Assembly: GCF_002286935.1 (NCBI RefSeq)
Contig: NZ_MVOH01000017.1
Coordinates: 170,076 to 234,075 of the forward strand
Direction: 5' to 3'
From: Bifidobacterium criceti
Lineage (GTDB): Bacteria; Actinomycetota; Actinomycetes; Actinomycetales; Bifidobacteriaceae
Length of the DNA stretch: 64,000 nucleotides
The notes beneath the pieces were generated by a model. That model was not told the origin of the DNA and made no database searches. It worked only from the letters and a program-made list of their open reading frames with translations. Positions 19,278-29,101 of this stretch are shown piece by piece; within the stretch, counting starts at the first letter, position 1; each line of letters starts with the position of its first letter. The position numbers and the translations under genes are program-made.

Positions 19278-20432
19278 ATGGCCGTGACGATCGACCTGAC
19301 CGACGAACTGCGTGACATCCGCCACCATCTGCACATGCATCCCGAACGTTCGTTCGAGGAACACGACACGAGCGCGTTCCTCACATCGACGCTCGAACGG
19401 CACGGCGTCGACGTGCTCGCGAACCCGATGCCGACGGGCGCCGTCGCGCACATCGAAGGCGCGCATCCCGGACCCGTCGTCGGCTTGCGCGCCGACATCG
19501 ACGCGCTTCCCGTGCATGAGGAAACCGGATTGCCGTTCGCCTCGCGCGCCGACGGCGTCATGCACGCGTGCGGCCACGACCTGCATATGACAAGCCTGCT
19601 CGGCGCCGTGTTCTGGCTCAACGCGCACCGCGACCTCATCCACGGCACGTTGCGCATCATCTTCCAACCGGCCGAGGAACTCGGTCGCGGCGCGCGCGCC
19701 GTCATCGACGCCGGGCTCGCCGACGGCCTCGACGCGATCATCGGCACACACAACAACCCGAACTATGCGCCCGGCACTCTCGCCGCCGGACCACAGCCGA
19801 TGATGGCCGGATGCGTGCGCTTCCATGTGACGTTGCACGCCGAAGGCACGCATGGCGGCTACCCGCACAAAGGCACCGGGCCATTCGAGGCGATGAGCTC
19901 GATGATCCTCGCGTTGCAGACGATCGTGAGCCGCAACACGTCCCCGTTCCATCCGCTCGTCCTCTCGGTGACCGAAGTGCACGGCGGCGACGTGTGGAAC
20001 GTCATCCCCGCCGAAGCCGGGTTCCAAGGCACGGCGCGGTACTTCCACCGTGAGGACGGCGACCTCGCGGCCCGAAGGTTCCGCCAGATCGTCATGTCGA
20101 CGGCCGCCGCGTACGGCATAACGGCCGACATCGAATGGGACGATTTCCAGGCGCCGCTCGTATGCGACGCCGACCTCACCGCGCCCGTCGTCGAGCAGAT
20201 TCCCTCCTACGCCGACCTTGCGCCGATCATGCCGTCGATGGCGGGGGAGGACTTCGCCGAATACGCGGAGGTGACGCGGCTCGTCTTCGCGTTCGTCGGC
20301 TCGAACGGCACGCCCGGCTGCGCGGACTGGCACAGCCCGCACTTCGTCGGCTTCGATGGGACGGTCGCGGCTGGCGCGGCGTTCTACGCGAACGCCGCGC
20401 TCACGACATTGCACACGCTCGCGGCCGAATGA
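19278..20432 (+). CDS. M20-family amidohydrolase (M20D type)
   Basis: This 384-residue metallohydrolase has the M20D pattern: HMHPERSFEEH near the start, GLRADIDALPVHEETGLPF, MHACGHDLHMT with metal-binding Cys/His, FQPAEELGRGA and the C-terminal MAGEDFAEY. Such enzymes remove acyl groups from N-acyl amino acids or related conjugates. Lying 104 bp after metI with AAGAGGAGCG before the ATG, it may be co-transcribed and could release methionine or cysteine from an acylated form taken up by the cell. That link is inferred from position only. Confidence 0.82.
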   Translation: MAVTIDLTDELRDIRHHLHMHPERSFEEHDTSAFLTSTLERHGVDVLANPMPTGAVAHIEGAHPGPVVGLRADIDALPVHEETGLPFASRADGVMHACGHDLHMTSLLGAVFWLNAHRDLIHGTLRIIFQPAEELGRGARAVIDAGLADGLDAIIGTHNNPNYAPGTLAAGPQPMMAGCVRFHVTLHAEGTHGGYPHKGTGPFEAMSSMILALQTIVSRNTSPFHPLVLSVTEVHGGDVWNVIPAEAGFQGTARYFHREDGDLAARRFRQIVMSTAAAYGITADIEWDDFQAPLVCDADLTAPVVEQIPSYADLAPIMPSMAGEDFAEYAEVTRLVFAFVGSNGTPGCADWHSPHFVGFDGTVAAGAAFYANAALTTLHTLAAE

Positions 20433-20461
20433 CGACGTGCACGGCGCTACACTTGGAGGGC

Positions 20462-22159
20462 ATGAGCACACTACGTTTTGCACTCGCGCAGATCGACACC
20501 TGCGTCGGCGACCTTGACGGCAACGCCGAAAAAGTCCTCACCTACACGCGCCGCGCGCATGAAGGAGGGGCAGGCATCGTCGCCTTCCCCGAGATGACGC
20601 TCACCGGATACCCGATCGAGGACCTCGCGTTGCGCGCGACGTTCCGCAAGGCGGCATGGGACACGGCCAATGAGCTCGCCGCGACACTCGCGGACGAAGG
20701 GCTCGGCGATATGTACGTCGTCGCCGGCACGATCGGCACCGACCATGCGAACGGCAAACCACGCAACCGCCTCGTCGTGCTCCACGACGGCGTCGTCTGG
20801 GCTGGATACGACAAGCATTTCCTGCCGAACTACGGCGTATTCGACGAATTCCGCATCTTCTCGTCCGGGGATCGCCCCGTCGTGCTCGACATCGACGGCG
20901 TACGCGTCGGCGTCGCGATATGCGAGGACATCTGGCAGGACGGCGGCCCGGTCGCGGCCCTTGCGGACCTCGGCATCGATGTGCTCCTGACGATCAACGG
21001 CTCGCCGTACGAGGAAGGCAAGACGCATACGCGGTTCGAACTCGGCGCACGACGCGCGCGTGAAACCGGAGCGCCGATGATCTACATCAACCAGGTCGGC
21101 GGACAGGACGACCTCGTCTTCGACGGCGGCACATTCGTCATCGACACAGACGGCACACTCCTCGAGCGCTCCCCGATGTTCGTTGAGGACCTCTCATGGT
21201 TCGACCTCGACACCGAAGCCAAACACCAGCGCACGACGACGGTCGCCGACGACCTCGACCCGGATGCGGAAGTGTACATGGCGTGCGTCCTCGGCCTCAA
21301 GGACTACATGACGAAGAACGGCTTCACCTCGGTCACGCTCGGCCTGTCCGGAGGCATCGACTCCGCGCTCGTCGCCGCGATGGCCGCCGACGCCGCCGGA
21401 GGGGACGCCGTGTACGGCATCTCGATGCCGAGCATGTATTCATCGGACGGGTCGAAGGACGACGCCGCCGACCTCGCGGCGAACCTCGGCGCACACTACG
21501 ACGTACAGCCGATCGAACCCCTCTTCGACGCGTTCCAGCATCAGCTGCACCTCGAAGGCGTCTCCGCAGAGAACCTGCAGGCGCGTATCCGCGGCGTCAT
21601 CGTCATGGCCTACTCGAACTCGAAGGGCGCGCTCGCGCTCGCGACAGGCAACAAATCCGAGCTTGCATGCGGGTATTCGACGATCTACGGCGACGCCGTC
21701 GGCGGTTACGCGCCGATCAAAGACGTGTTCAAAACGAAAGTGTGGGCGCTCGCACGGTGGCGCAACCGCGCGGCCGCGGGCGGCATCGGCATCGGGGGAC
21801 TGCGCGTCGTCGGCAACGAGGAAGGCGCGGCGGGCGTCATGCCCGAAGGGGGCGTGATCATCCCCGTCAACTCGATCGAGAAGGCGCCGAGCGCCGAACT
21901 GCGCCCCGGACAGAAGGACTCCGATTCGCTCCCCGCATACGCGTTGCTCGACAAGGTCCTCGAAGCCTACATCGAACACGCGCACGGACGCGCCGACCTG
22001 CTCGCCGACGGCTTCGACGAGCAGACCGTCGACACCGTCATGCGCCTCGTCGACCGCGCCGAATGGAAACGCCGCCAGTACCCGCTCGGACCGAAGGTGA
22101 GCGCGCTCGCATTCGGCCGCGACCGCCGTCTGCCGGTCACCGACGCGTTCCGCGAATAG
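20462..22159 (+). CDS. nadE: Glutamine-dependent NAD+ synthetase
   Basis: The 565-residue enzyme amidates deamido-NAD+ with ammonia from glutamine, the last step of NAD synthesis. The N-terminal nitrilase-type glutaminase has the Glu-Lys-Cys triad in FPEMTLTGYP, YDKHFLPNYGVFDE and VAICEDIWQDGG. The C-terminal ATP pyrophosphatase domain begins near 275 with LGLSGGIDSALVA (SGGxDS loop) and includes NLQARIRG and GNKSELACGYSTIYGD. TTGGAGGGC precedes ATG 20462. It is complete and of ordinary length. Confidence 0.94.
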   Translation: MSTLRFALAQIDTCVGDLDGNAEKVLTYTRRAHEGGAGIVAFPEMTLTGYPIEDLALRATFRKAAWDTANELAATLADEGLGDMYVVAGTIGTDHANGKPRNRLVVLHDGVVWAGYDKHFLPNYGVFDEFRIFSSGDRPVVLDIDGVRVGVAICEDIWQDGGPVAALADLGIDVLLTINGSPYEEGKTHTRFELGARRARETGAPMIYINQVGGQDDLVFDGGTFVIDTDGTLLERSPMFVEDLSWFDLDTEAKHQRTTTVADDLDPDAEVYMACVLGLKDYMTKNGFTSVTLGLSGGIDSALVAAMAADAAGGDAVYGISMPSMYSSDGSKDDAADLAANLGAHYDVQPIEPLFDAFQHQLHLEGVSAENLQARIRGVIVMAYSNSKGALALATGNKSELACGYSTIYGDAVGGYAPIKDVFKTKVWALARWRNRAAAGGIGIGGLRVVGNEEGAAGVMPEGGVIIPVNSIEKAPSAELRPGQKDSDSLPAYALLDKVLEAYIEHAHGRADLLADGFDEQTVDTVMRLVDRAEWKRRQYPLGPKVSALAFGRDRRLPVTDAFRE

Positions 22160-22246
22160 CAGGATGCACACGTCGCCGCCGCGTACAGTGGAACACGGCG
22201 GATACAGCAAGCCATCATCAATGAACGACAGACAAGGAGCGTCACG

Positions 22247-22444
22247 ATGAGCGAACCGCAGCAGTGGTATTACAATACGGCGACCGGGCAGGTCGAACTC
22301 GGCCCGCAGTCGCCGATGGAACACCGCATCGGGCCGTACCCGACGCGTCAGGCGGCGATGGACGCGTTGAAGACGGCCGCCGAACGCAACAAGAAGTGGG
22401 ACGACGAGGACCGCGCGTGGAGCGATTGGGGATCGTCGAAATGA
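22247..22444 (+). CDS. Small conserved actinobacterial protein (SPOR-like, annotated variously)
   Basis: The 65-residue protein begins with QQWYYNTATGQVELGPQS and continues GPYPTRQAAMDALKTA, a pattern conserved in many actinobacteria and sometimes labelled SPOR-domain or, wrongly, methionine aminopeptidase. No catalytic motif is visible and the function is unknown. ACAAGGAGCGTCACG gives a good SD. It follows nadE by 87 bp and ends before a strong hairpin, so it may be the last gene of that unit. Confidence 0.8.
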   Translation: MSEPQQWYYNTATGQVELGPQSPMEHRIGPYPTRQAAMDALKTAAERNKKWDDEDRAWSDWGSSK

Positions 22445-22492
22445 CGTGCCGATGACGGCCACCGGGAACGGTGGTTCGTCCGATGGTGTCGA

Positions 22493-22529
22493 CGGGGGTG
22501 CGGACGCCGATATGGCGTCCGCACCCCCG
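22493..22529 (+). terminator. Intrinsic terminator-like hairpin
   Basis: A perfect 16-bp stem CGGGGGTGCGGACGCC with its complement and a GATAT loop ends the nadE/small-protein unit. There is no U run. Confidence 0.7.
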
Positions 22530-22652
22530 CGCCGTCTGCGGTCCGCGGAACATGGGGAACGTGGGGGAAGTGTGGGGGAGTCGTGGAGGGGAAGGATTCC
22601 GTCGTCGTCCCCTCGTGTGCGGAGGATGATGTGCGCGCTCACAGGACACATA

Positions 22653-22668
22653 TGTGACGCGCATCACA
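22653..22668 (+). promoter_or_regulatory. CRP/GlxR-like operator 1 upstream of pflB
   Basis: TGTGACGCGCATCACA matches the CRP-family consensus TGTGA-N6-TCACA exactly. It lies about 130 bp before the pflB start. Actinobacterial GlxR-type regulators use the same site. Confidence 0.6.
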
Positions 22669-22683
22669 ATGGAAACGGGGGAA

Positions 22684-22699
22684 TGTGAGCAAGGTCACG
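22684..22699 (+). promoter_or_regulatory. CRP/GlxR-like operator 2 upstream of pflB
   Basis: TGTGAGCAAGGTCACG matches TGTGA-N6-TCACA in nine of the ten conserved positions. Its centre is 31 bp from that of operator 1, three helical turns, so the two sites face the same side of the DNA. Confidence 0.5.
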
Positions 22700-22712
22700 C
22701 GGTCCCGTGTGG

Positions 22713-22729
22713 GTTCGCTGATGACGAAC
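22713..22729 (+). promoter_or_regulatory. GTTCG-N7-CGAAC palindrome near the pflB promoter
   Basis: GTTCGCTGATGACGAAC is a 5+5-bp palindrome directly before a possible -10 element TATCAT (22733-22738). It could bind a repressor. No convincing -35 is seen, which would fit an activator-dependent promoter. Confidence 0.35.
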
Positions 22730-22794
22730 GGTTATCATGGAACAGGCAACGACACGAAGAGGCGTCGCAACACAGAACCCCAAAAGGAGTGAAC

Positions 22795-25170
22795 ATGGCA
22801 GCAGTCGAGACAACCGTGGTCTCACCCGAAGAGATCAAGGAGAAGGCCTGGGAAGGCTTCGTCCCTGGAAACTGGCAGAAGGACATCGACGTCCGCGACT
22901 TCATCCAGAAGAACTACACGCCGTACGAGGGCGACGAATCGTTCCTCGCCGACGCGACCGACAAGACGAAGCACCTGTGGCAGTACCTCGACGACAACTA
23001 TCTGTCCGTCGAACGCAAGCAGCGCGTCTACGACGTCGACACCCACACGCCCGCCGACATCGACGCGTTCCCGGCCGGGTACATCGACTCCCCGGAAGTC
23101 GATGACGTCATCGTCGGCCTGCAGACCGACGAACCGTGCAAGCGCGCGATGATGCCGAACGGCGGATGGCGCATGGTCGAACAGGCGATCAAGGAAGCGG
23201 GCAAGGAGCCCGACCCGGCGATCAAGGCGATCTTCACGAAGTACCGCAAGACGCACAACGATGGTGTCTTCGGTGTCTACACGAAGAATATCAAGGTCGC
23301 GCGCCACAACAAGATCCTCACCGGCCTTCCGGACGCGTACGGCCGTGGCCGCATCATCGGCGACTACCGCCGCGTCGCGCTCTACGGCGTCGACACGCTC
23401 ATCAAGTTCAAGCAGCGCGACAAGGACGCGATCCCGTACCGCAACGACTTCTCCGAGACCGAGATCGAGCACTGGATCCGCTACCGTGAGGAGCACGACG
23501 AGCAGATCAAGGCGCTCAAGAAGCTCATCAACCTCGGCAAGGAATACGGCCTCGACCTCGCGCGTCCGGCGATGAACGCGAAGGAGGCCGTCCAGTGGAC
23601 GTACATGGGCTATCTCGCCTCCGTCAAGAGCCAGGACGGCGCCGCGATGAGCTTCGGCCGCGTCTCGACGTTCTTCGACTGCTATTTCGAGCGTGACCTC
23701 AAGAACGGCACGATCACCGAGCAGGACGCGCAGGAGATCATCGACAACCTCGTCATGAAGCTGCGCATCGTGCGCTTCCTGCGTACGAAGGACTACGACG
23801 CGATCTTCTCCGGCGACCCGTACTGGGCGACGTGGTCGGACGGCGGCTTTGGCGACGATGGCCGCACGATGGTCACGAAGACCTCGTTCCGTCTGCTCAA
23901 TACGCTCACGCTTGAGCATCTTGGACCGGGACCGGAACCGAACATCACGATCTTCTGGGATCCGAAGCTGCCGGAAGGCTACAAGGACTTCTGCGCGAAG
24001 ATCTCGATCGACACGTCGGCGATTCAGTACGAGTCCGACAAGGAGATCCGTTCGCACTGGGGCGACGACGCTGCGATCGCTTGCTGCGTGTCCCCGATGC
24101 GCGTCGGCAAGCAGATGCAGTTCTTCGCCGCACGTGTCAACTCCGCGAAGGCGCTGCTGTACGCGATCAACGGCGGCCGCGACGAGATGACCGGTATGCA
24201 GGTCATCGACAAGGGCATCATCGAGCCGATCACGCCCGAAGCCGATGGCTCCCTCGACTACGAGAAGGTCAAGGCGAACTACGAGAAGGCCCTCGAATGG
24301 CTTTCCGAGACCTACGTCGAGGCGCTCAACATCATCCACTACATGCACGATAAGTACGCGTATGAGTCGATCGAGATGGCGCTGCACGACCGTGAGGTCT
24401 ACCGTACGCTCGGCTGCGGCATGTCCGGCCTGTCGATCGCGGCCGACTCGCTGTCCGCATGCAAGTACGCGAAGGTCTACCCGATCTACAACAAGGACGC
24501 GAAGGACATGCCGGGCCATGAGTTCGAGTACGTCGAAGGCGCGGACGACGACCTCATCGTCGGCTACCGCACGGAAGGCGAATTCCCGCTCTACGGCAAC
24601 GACGACGACCGCGCCGACGACATCGCGAAGTGGGTCGTCTCGACGGTCATGGGCCAGGTCAAGCGCCTGCCGGTCTACCGTGGCGCCGTCCCGACGCAGT
24701 CGATCCTGACGATCACGTCGAACGTCGAATACGGCAAGAACACCGGTTCGTTCCCGTCCGGCCACGTCAAGGGCACGCCGTACGCGCCGGGTGCAAACCC
24801 GGAGAACGGCATGGATTCGCACGGCATGCTGCCGTCGATGTTCTCGGTCGGCAAGATCGACTACAACGACGCGCTCGACGGCATCTCGCTGACGAACACG
24901 ATTACGCCCGACGGCCTCGGACGTGACGAGGACGAGCGCATCAACAACCTCGTCGGCATCCTTGACGCCGGCAACGGCCACGGCCTGTACCATGCGAACA
25001 TCAACGTGCTGCGCAAGGAACAGCTCGAGGACGCCGTCGAGCATCCGGAGAAGTACCCGCACCTGACCGTGCGTGTCTCCGGCTACGCCGTCAACTTCGT
25101 CAAGCTGACGAAGGAACAGCAGCTCGACGTCATCTCCCGCACCTTCCATCAGGGGGCCGTGGAGGACTGA
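22795..25170 (+). CDS. pflB: Pyruvate formate-lyase
   Basis: PflB splits pyruvate with CoA into acetyl-CoA and formate under anaerobic conditions, giving bifidobacteria extra ATP through acetate. The 791-residue protein has the adjacent catalytic cysteines Cys430-Cys431 (ACCVSPM) and the C-terminal glycyl-radical motif RVSGYAV with Gly763, so both active-site elements are intact. AAAAGGAGTGAAC precedes ATG 22795. Its activase follows after a terminator. Two CRP-like sites and a palindrome lie upstream. Codon use is strongly biased to C-ending codons, consistent with high expression. Confidence 0.97.
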   Translation: MAAVETTVVSPEEIKEKAWEGFVPGNWQKDIDVRDFIQKNYTPYEGDESFLADATDKTKHLWQYLDDNYLSVERKQRVYDVDTHTPADIDAFPAGYIDSPEVDDVIVGLQTDEPCKRAMMPNGGWRMVEQAIKEAGKEPDPAIKAIFTKYRKTHNDGVFGVYTKNIKVARHNKILTGLPDAYGRGRIIGDYRRVALYGVDTLIKFKQRDKDAIPYRNDFSETEIEHWIRYREEHDEQIKALKKLINLGKEYGLDLARPAMNAKEAVQWTYMGYLASVKSQDGAAMSFGRVSTFFDCYFERDLKNGTITEQDAQEIIDNLVMKLRIVRFLRTKDYDAIFSGDPYWATWSDGGFGDDGRTMVTKTSFRLLNTLTLEHLGPGPEPNITIFWDPKLPEGYKDFCAKISIDTSAIQYESDKEIRSHWGDDAAIACCVSPMRVGKQMQFFAARVNSAKALLYAINGGRDEMTGMQVIDKGIIEPITPEADGSLDYEKVKANYEKALEWLSETYVEALNIIHYMHDKYAYESIEMALHDREVYRTLGCGMSGLSIAADSLSACKYAKVYPIYNKDAKDMPGHEFEYVEGADDDLIVGYRTEGEFPLYGNDDDRADDIAKWVVSTVMGQVKRLPVYRGAVPTQSILTITSNVEYGKNTGSFPSGHVKGTPYAPGANPENGMDSHGMLPSMFSVGKIDYNDALDGISLTNTITPDGLGRDEDERINNLVGILDAGNGHGLYHANINVLRKEQLEDAVEHPEKYPHLTVRVSGYAVNFVKLTKEQQLDVISRTFHQGAVED

Positions 25171-25221
25171 GCGTGACCGGCGGTCACGCCGCTAGGCCCT
25201 GAACATCAGGGACTATGCTGG

Positions 25222-25248
25222 AAAGGGCGGGGCTTGTCCCCGCCCTTT
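25222..25248 (+). terminator. Terminator between pflB and pflA
   Basis: An 11-bp stem AAAGGGCGGGG/CCCCGCCCTTT with a 5-nt CTTGT loop is followed by a T-rich stretch. It probably ends most pflB transcripts, making pflA less abundant. Confidence 0.75.
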
Positions 25249-25287
25249 CGTCATCTTCGTGTGGCAAGGACATGATTGGAGAGTCCG

Positions 25288-26169
25288 ATGGACGAACAAA
25301 CGGCATTCCGCTCAACGACGAGGCACATGCTCAAGGAATCGAAGGAATACACGAGCCAGACGCTCATGGGAGGGCTTTCGGGATTCGAGTCTCCTGTCGG
25401 GCTCGACAGGCGTGACCGCATCCGCGCCCTGAAGACGGGCGACATCGGCTTTGTGCACTCATGGGACATCAACACGTCGGTCGATGGGCCGGGCACACGC
25501 ATGACCGTGTTCATGAGCGGCTGCCCGTTGCGCTGCCAGTACTGCCAGAACCCCGACACATGGAAGATGCGCGACGGCAAGCCCGTCTACCTCGATGCGA
25601 TGGTCAAGAAGGTCGAACGCTACGCCGACCTGTTCAAGGCGACGGGCGGCGGCATCACGTTCTCCGGAGGCGAATCGATGATGCAACCGGCGTTCGTCTC
25701 GCGCGTGTTCCGTGAAGCGAAGCGCATGGGGGTGCACACGTGCCTCGACACGTCCGGCTTCCTCAACCGCAACTACACCGACGAGATGATCGAGGACATC
25801 GACCTGTGCCTCCTCGACGTCAAATCGGGAGACCCGGACACATACGAACGCGTCACGGGTGGCATCCTGCAGCCGACGATCGACTTCGGCAGGCGCCTCG
25901 CCGCGCACGGCAAGAAGATCTGGGTGCGGTTCGTGCTCGTGCCCGGCCTGACCGACGACGAGGAGAACGTCGACAAGGTCGCGAGGATATGCCAGTCCTT
26001 CGGCGACGCCGTCGAGCACATCGACGTGCTGCCGTTCCACCAGCTCGGACGCCCCAAATGGCATGAGCTGCGCATCCCGTATCCGCTCGAGGACCAGAAA
26101 GGGCCTTCGAAGGCGTGCAAGGACCGTGTGCGCGAGCAGTTCGAATCGTATGGGTTCCGCGTGTACTGA
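25288..26169 (+). CDS. pflA: Pyruvate formate-lyase activating enzyme
   Basis: This radical SAM enzyme abstracts hydrogen from Gly763 of PflB to install the glycyl radical. The 293-residue protein has the CPLRCQYC iron-sulfur motif (Cys at about 79, 83 and 86), GGGITFSGGES, and the VDGPGTRMTVFMSGC region of PflA. I chose ATG 25288 with GGAGAG five nt upstream rather than an in-frame TTG at 25276. It is longer at the N-terminus than E. coli PflA by about 45 residues, as in other bifidobacteria. Confidence 0.94.
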   Translation: MDEQTAFRSTTRHMLKESKEYTSQTLMGGLSGFESPVGLDRRDRIRALKTGDIGFVHSWDINTSVDGPGTRMTVFMSGCPLRCQYCQNPDTWKMRDGKPVYLDAMVKKVERYADLFKATGGGITFSGGESMMQPAFVSRVFREAKRMGVHTCLDTSGFLNRNYTDEMIEDIDLCLLDVKSGDPDTYERVTGGILQPTIDFGRRLAAHGKKIWVRFVLVPGLTDDEENVDKVARICQSFGDAVEHIDVLPFHQLGRPKWHELRIPYPLEDQKGPSKACKDRVREQFESYGFRVY

Positions 26170-26261
26170 GCACCGCCGGGCAGGCGCAAGCGGACGAAGG
26201 CTGTCCGCATTCCGCTGCATCATGCGTTATGTGACATCGCATGAAACGAAGGAGCGCGCAC

Positions 26262-27548
26262 GTGGACGCTGATCCGGTCCTGCAGACACAACCGCGGGAA
26301 GGTGTGCCGGACGTCATCGACACCGTCGCCGGCTATATGCGGTACTGCGAACGCCTCGCCGCCGCCGTCGGGCCGCTCGCCGCCGACGCCGAGCGCGCCT
26401 CGGGGTACCGCTACGGCCACGGCGACCGGCTCATCCAGTTCAAACGCGAAGGGGCGGGCATCGGCCTGCTCGACCCGGTCGCGCTCAATGCGCTCGACGT
26501 GGATTGGGATATGTTCAACGAAGCGGTCGCCGACGCCACATGGATCCTGCATGACGCGAAACAGGACCTTCCCGGCTTCGCCGACCTCGGTTTGCGGCCG
26601 ATGCGCCTGTTCGACACCGAGATAGCGGCGCGCATGCTCGGGCTGCACCGCTATGGACTCGCCCATGTGACCGAGCATTACCTAGGCATCACACTTGCGA
26701 AGGAGCATTCGGCCGCCGACTGGTCGTACCGTCCGCTTTCCCGCGACCTGCGCTGCTATGCGGCGCTTGACGTCGAACTGCTCATCGACCTCGACGACGT
26801 CATGACACGCGACCTCATACGGCAAGGCAAGCTCGCATGGGCCGAAGAGGAGTTCGCCCACACGCTGCGCGAGAACCTGCGCCCACGGCGGCCGCATCCG
26901 GTGCCGTGGATGCGCATCTCGCACATCACCGACCTGCGCAACGAACCCCGCGCGCTCGGCATCGCGAAAGCGCTGTGGGAGCGGCGCGACGAGCTCGCGC
27001 GGCAGTACGACATCGCGCCGACGTTGCTGCTCCCGGATGCGGCGATCATCGAGGCGGCGCAGAGGAAACCGCACAACGCGGCGCAATTCCGCTCGATCCG
27101 TTCGCTCAACGAACGTGTACGCATCCAGCTCGGCAACGAACAGGACAAGATGTTCGAACGGTATGCGCCGATCCAACGGCGTGTCAAACCGCGCGTATGG
27201 AAGGAGACGATCCAGCAGGCGCTCGAGATGCCGGAATCGGCGCTGCCGGCGCCGCCGCAGGGACCGACAGTCGAGGAACGCGCGAACGCCCCGAAATCGA
27301 TGAAACTGTGGAAACAGCACCATCCCGAGCGCTTCCGTCGCCTTCAGGCGTGCAGGGCCGCCGTCAACCAGATCGCCGAGGACGTGCGCATCCCGCCTGA
27401 TATGGTCGTCAAACCGCAGATCCTGCGCAACCTGTGCTGGACCGACGATCCTCGGTCGCGCGACGTGGCGCGTTTCCTGCGCGACGAGGGCGCGAGACGG
27501 TGGCAGATCGACCTGTTGAACGCGTCGCTGACTCGCGTTATCATGTAA
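26262..27548 (+). CDS. rnd: Ribonuclease D-like 3'-5' exonuclease with HRDC domain
   Basis: The 428-residue protein has a DEDDy exonuclease domain: DAERASGYRYG (about 42-52), the DAKQDLPGFADLG block and YAALDVELLIDL with the last catalytic residues. An HRDC-type helical region follows (about 200-300). RNase D trims 3' ends of structured RNAs such as tRNA precursors. The start is taken as GTG 26262, because GAAGGAG lies 9 nt upstream; an ATG at 26241 in the same frame lacks an SD. It lies 92 bp after pflA but is not functionally linked to it. Confidence 0.85.
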   Translation: MDADPVLQTQPREGVPDVIDTVAGYMRYCERLAAAVGPLAADAERASGYRYGHGDRLIQFKREGAGIGLLDPVALNALDVDWDMFNEAVADATWILHDAKQDLPGFADLGLRPMRLFDTEIAARMLGLHRYGLAHVTEHYLGITLAKEHSAADWSYRPLSRDLRCYAALDVELLIDLDDVMTRDLIRQGKLAWAEEEFAHTLRENLRPRRPHPVPWMRISHITDLRNEPRALGIAKALWERRDELARQYDIAPTLLLPDAAIIEAAQRKPHNAAQFRSIRSLNERVRIQLGNEQDKMFERYAPIQRRVKPRVWKETIQQALEMPESALPAPPQGPTVEERANAPKSMKLWKQHHPERFRRLQACRAAVNQIAEDVRIPPDMVVKPQILRNLCWTDDPRSRDVARFLRDEGARRWQIDLLNASLTRVIM

Positions 27549-27596
27549 AAGTTGCCTTCGGGCGGACCATATGTACAACCATTTCAGGAGCTAAGC

Positions 27597-28979
27597 GTGA
27601 AAATCAGCGTCAGGAATCTTGAGCCTACCAAGGCCAAGCTCACCATCACCGTCGATCAGGATGAGTTCGATCCGTACCTCGACGAGGCTCGCAAGGAAAT
27701 CGCCGAGCAGATCACCGTCCCGGGCTTCCGCAAGGGCCATGTCCCCGGCAAGCTCGTCGACAAGCGCGTCGGCTTCGGCGCCGTCGCCGGCGAAGCCGTG
27801 AACAAGGCGCTCCCGGACCTCTACTCCAAGGCCCTTCAGGAGAAGGACATCCGTCCGATGGCCCAGCCGGACATCGAAGTCGTCGAACTGCCGGAGAACG
27901 CCGATGACGATACGAAGCTCAAGTTCACGGCGACCGTCGAGCGCCGCCCCGACTTCGAGCTGCCCGAGCTCGGCGGCATGACGATCGCCGTCGAGAAGGA
28001 CGAGGTCTCCGATGACGACGTCAACGAACGCCTCGAGATGCTGCGCCAGCGCTTCGCGACGCTCGTCGGCGTCGACCGCCCGGCACAGAAGGGCGACTAC
28101 GCGAACATCGACCTGACCGCGCAGATCGACGGTGAGACCGTCGACTCGCAGGAGGGCGTGAGCTACGAGATCGGTTCGGGCACGATGCTCGACGGCCTCG
28201 ACGAAGCCCTCGAAGGCCTTTCGGCGGGCGAGGAGACGACCTTCGAGTCGAAGCTTGAAGGCGGCGAGCACGAAGGCGAGACCGCGATCGTCAAGGTCAA
28301 GGTCAACTCCGTCAAGGCCGAGGAACTCCCCGAGCTCGATGACGACTTCGCGCAGGAGGCCTCCGAATTCGACACGCTCGACGAGCTCAAGGACGAGATC
28401 CGCAAGAACGTCGAAGCGGACGCCGAAGGCCGTCAGGCGACGAAGGCGCGCGACGCGTTCATCGAGACGATCGAGGCCGGACTCGACATCCCGGCGCCGA
28501 AGGGCGTCAAGGCGCACATGATCGAGCAGCAGCTGCAGAGCATGGGCACCGACAAGGACAAGGCGACCGACGAGCAGAAGAAGCAGGCCGAGGAAGAGGT
28601 CGACAAGCTGCTCAAGGACCAGATGGTCCTTGACGCGCTCGCCGAGAAGCTCGACGTCGAGGTCTCGCAGTCCGACGTCTTCAACTTCCTCGCCTCGATC
28701 GCCCAGCAGTACGGCATGGATCCGAACCAGTTCATCCAGGCCATCATGCGCAACGGCCAGATCGGTTCGGCCGTCGAGGAAGTCGCCCGTTCGAAGGGCC
28801 TGCTCGCCGGCATGCGCGCCGTGACGTTCACCGTCGACGGCGAACCGCTCGACCTGTCCGCGTTCCTCGGCTCCGATGACGCGGCCGCCGAGGTCGACGA
28901 GGACGAATCCGTCGCCGCGGCCGCAGCGGCGGCAGCCGTCGCCGATTCGCTCAACACGGGTGACGAGGCCGAAGCCTGA
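27597..28979 (+). CDS. tig: Trigger factor
   Basis: Trigger factor is the ribosome-bound chaperone and prolyl isomerase for nascent chains. The 460-residue protein shows the ribosome-binding signature VPGFRKGHVPGKLV (about 41-54), the FKBP-type PPIase domain (about 160-240) and the helical C-terminal chaperone domain. The end is an extra acidic and alanine-rich tail (AAAAAAAAVADSLNTG), common in actinobacterial homologues. GTG 27597 is chosen with CAGGAGCTAAGC as SD. It precedes the Clp protease genes, as usual. Confidence 0.95.
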   Translation: MKISVRNLEPTKAKLTITVDQDEFDPYLDEARKEIAEQITVPGFRKGHVPGKLVDKRVGFGAVAGEAVNKALPDLYSKALQEKDIRPMAQPDIEVVELPENADDDTKLKFTATVERRPDFELPELGGMTIAVEKDEVSDDDVNERLEMLRQRFATLVGVDRPAQKGDYANIDLTAQIDGETVDSQEGVSYEIGSGTMLDGLDEALEGLSAGEETTFESKLEGGEHEGETAIVKVKVNSVKAEELPELDDDFAQEASEFDTLDELKDEIRKNVEADAEGRQATKARDAFIETIEAGLDIPAPKGVKAHMIEQQLQSMGTDKDKATDEQKKQAEEEVDKLLKDQMVLDALAEKLDVEVSQSDVFNFLASIAQQYGMDPNQFIQAIMRNGQIGSAVEEVARSKGLLAGMRAVTFTVDGEPLDLSAFLGSDDAAAEVDEDESVAAAAAAAAVADSLNTGDEAEA

Positions 28980-29023
28980 TTCCACCTGTGTCATGGCGCG
29001 GCGCGCCATCGTATGACCATCCT

Positions 29024-29062
29024 GATGCCCCGCATCCGCGTACAGCGCGGATGCGGGGCATC
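29024..29062 (+). terminator. Terminator after tig
   Basis: A perfect 17-bp stem beginning GATGCCCCGCATCCGCG with a TACAG loop lies 45 bp after tig. Confidence 0.75.
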
Positions 29063-29101
29063 GGCTTGTGGCGTAACGTCGATCTCGGGAGGACAGGCAT
29101 C

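Noticed and set aside
22822..25149. Minus-strand frame of 775 codons opposite pflB
   Set aside because: Antisense shadow; low-complexity Val/Asp/Arg composition and no family resemblance.
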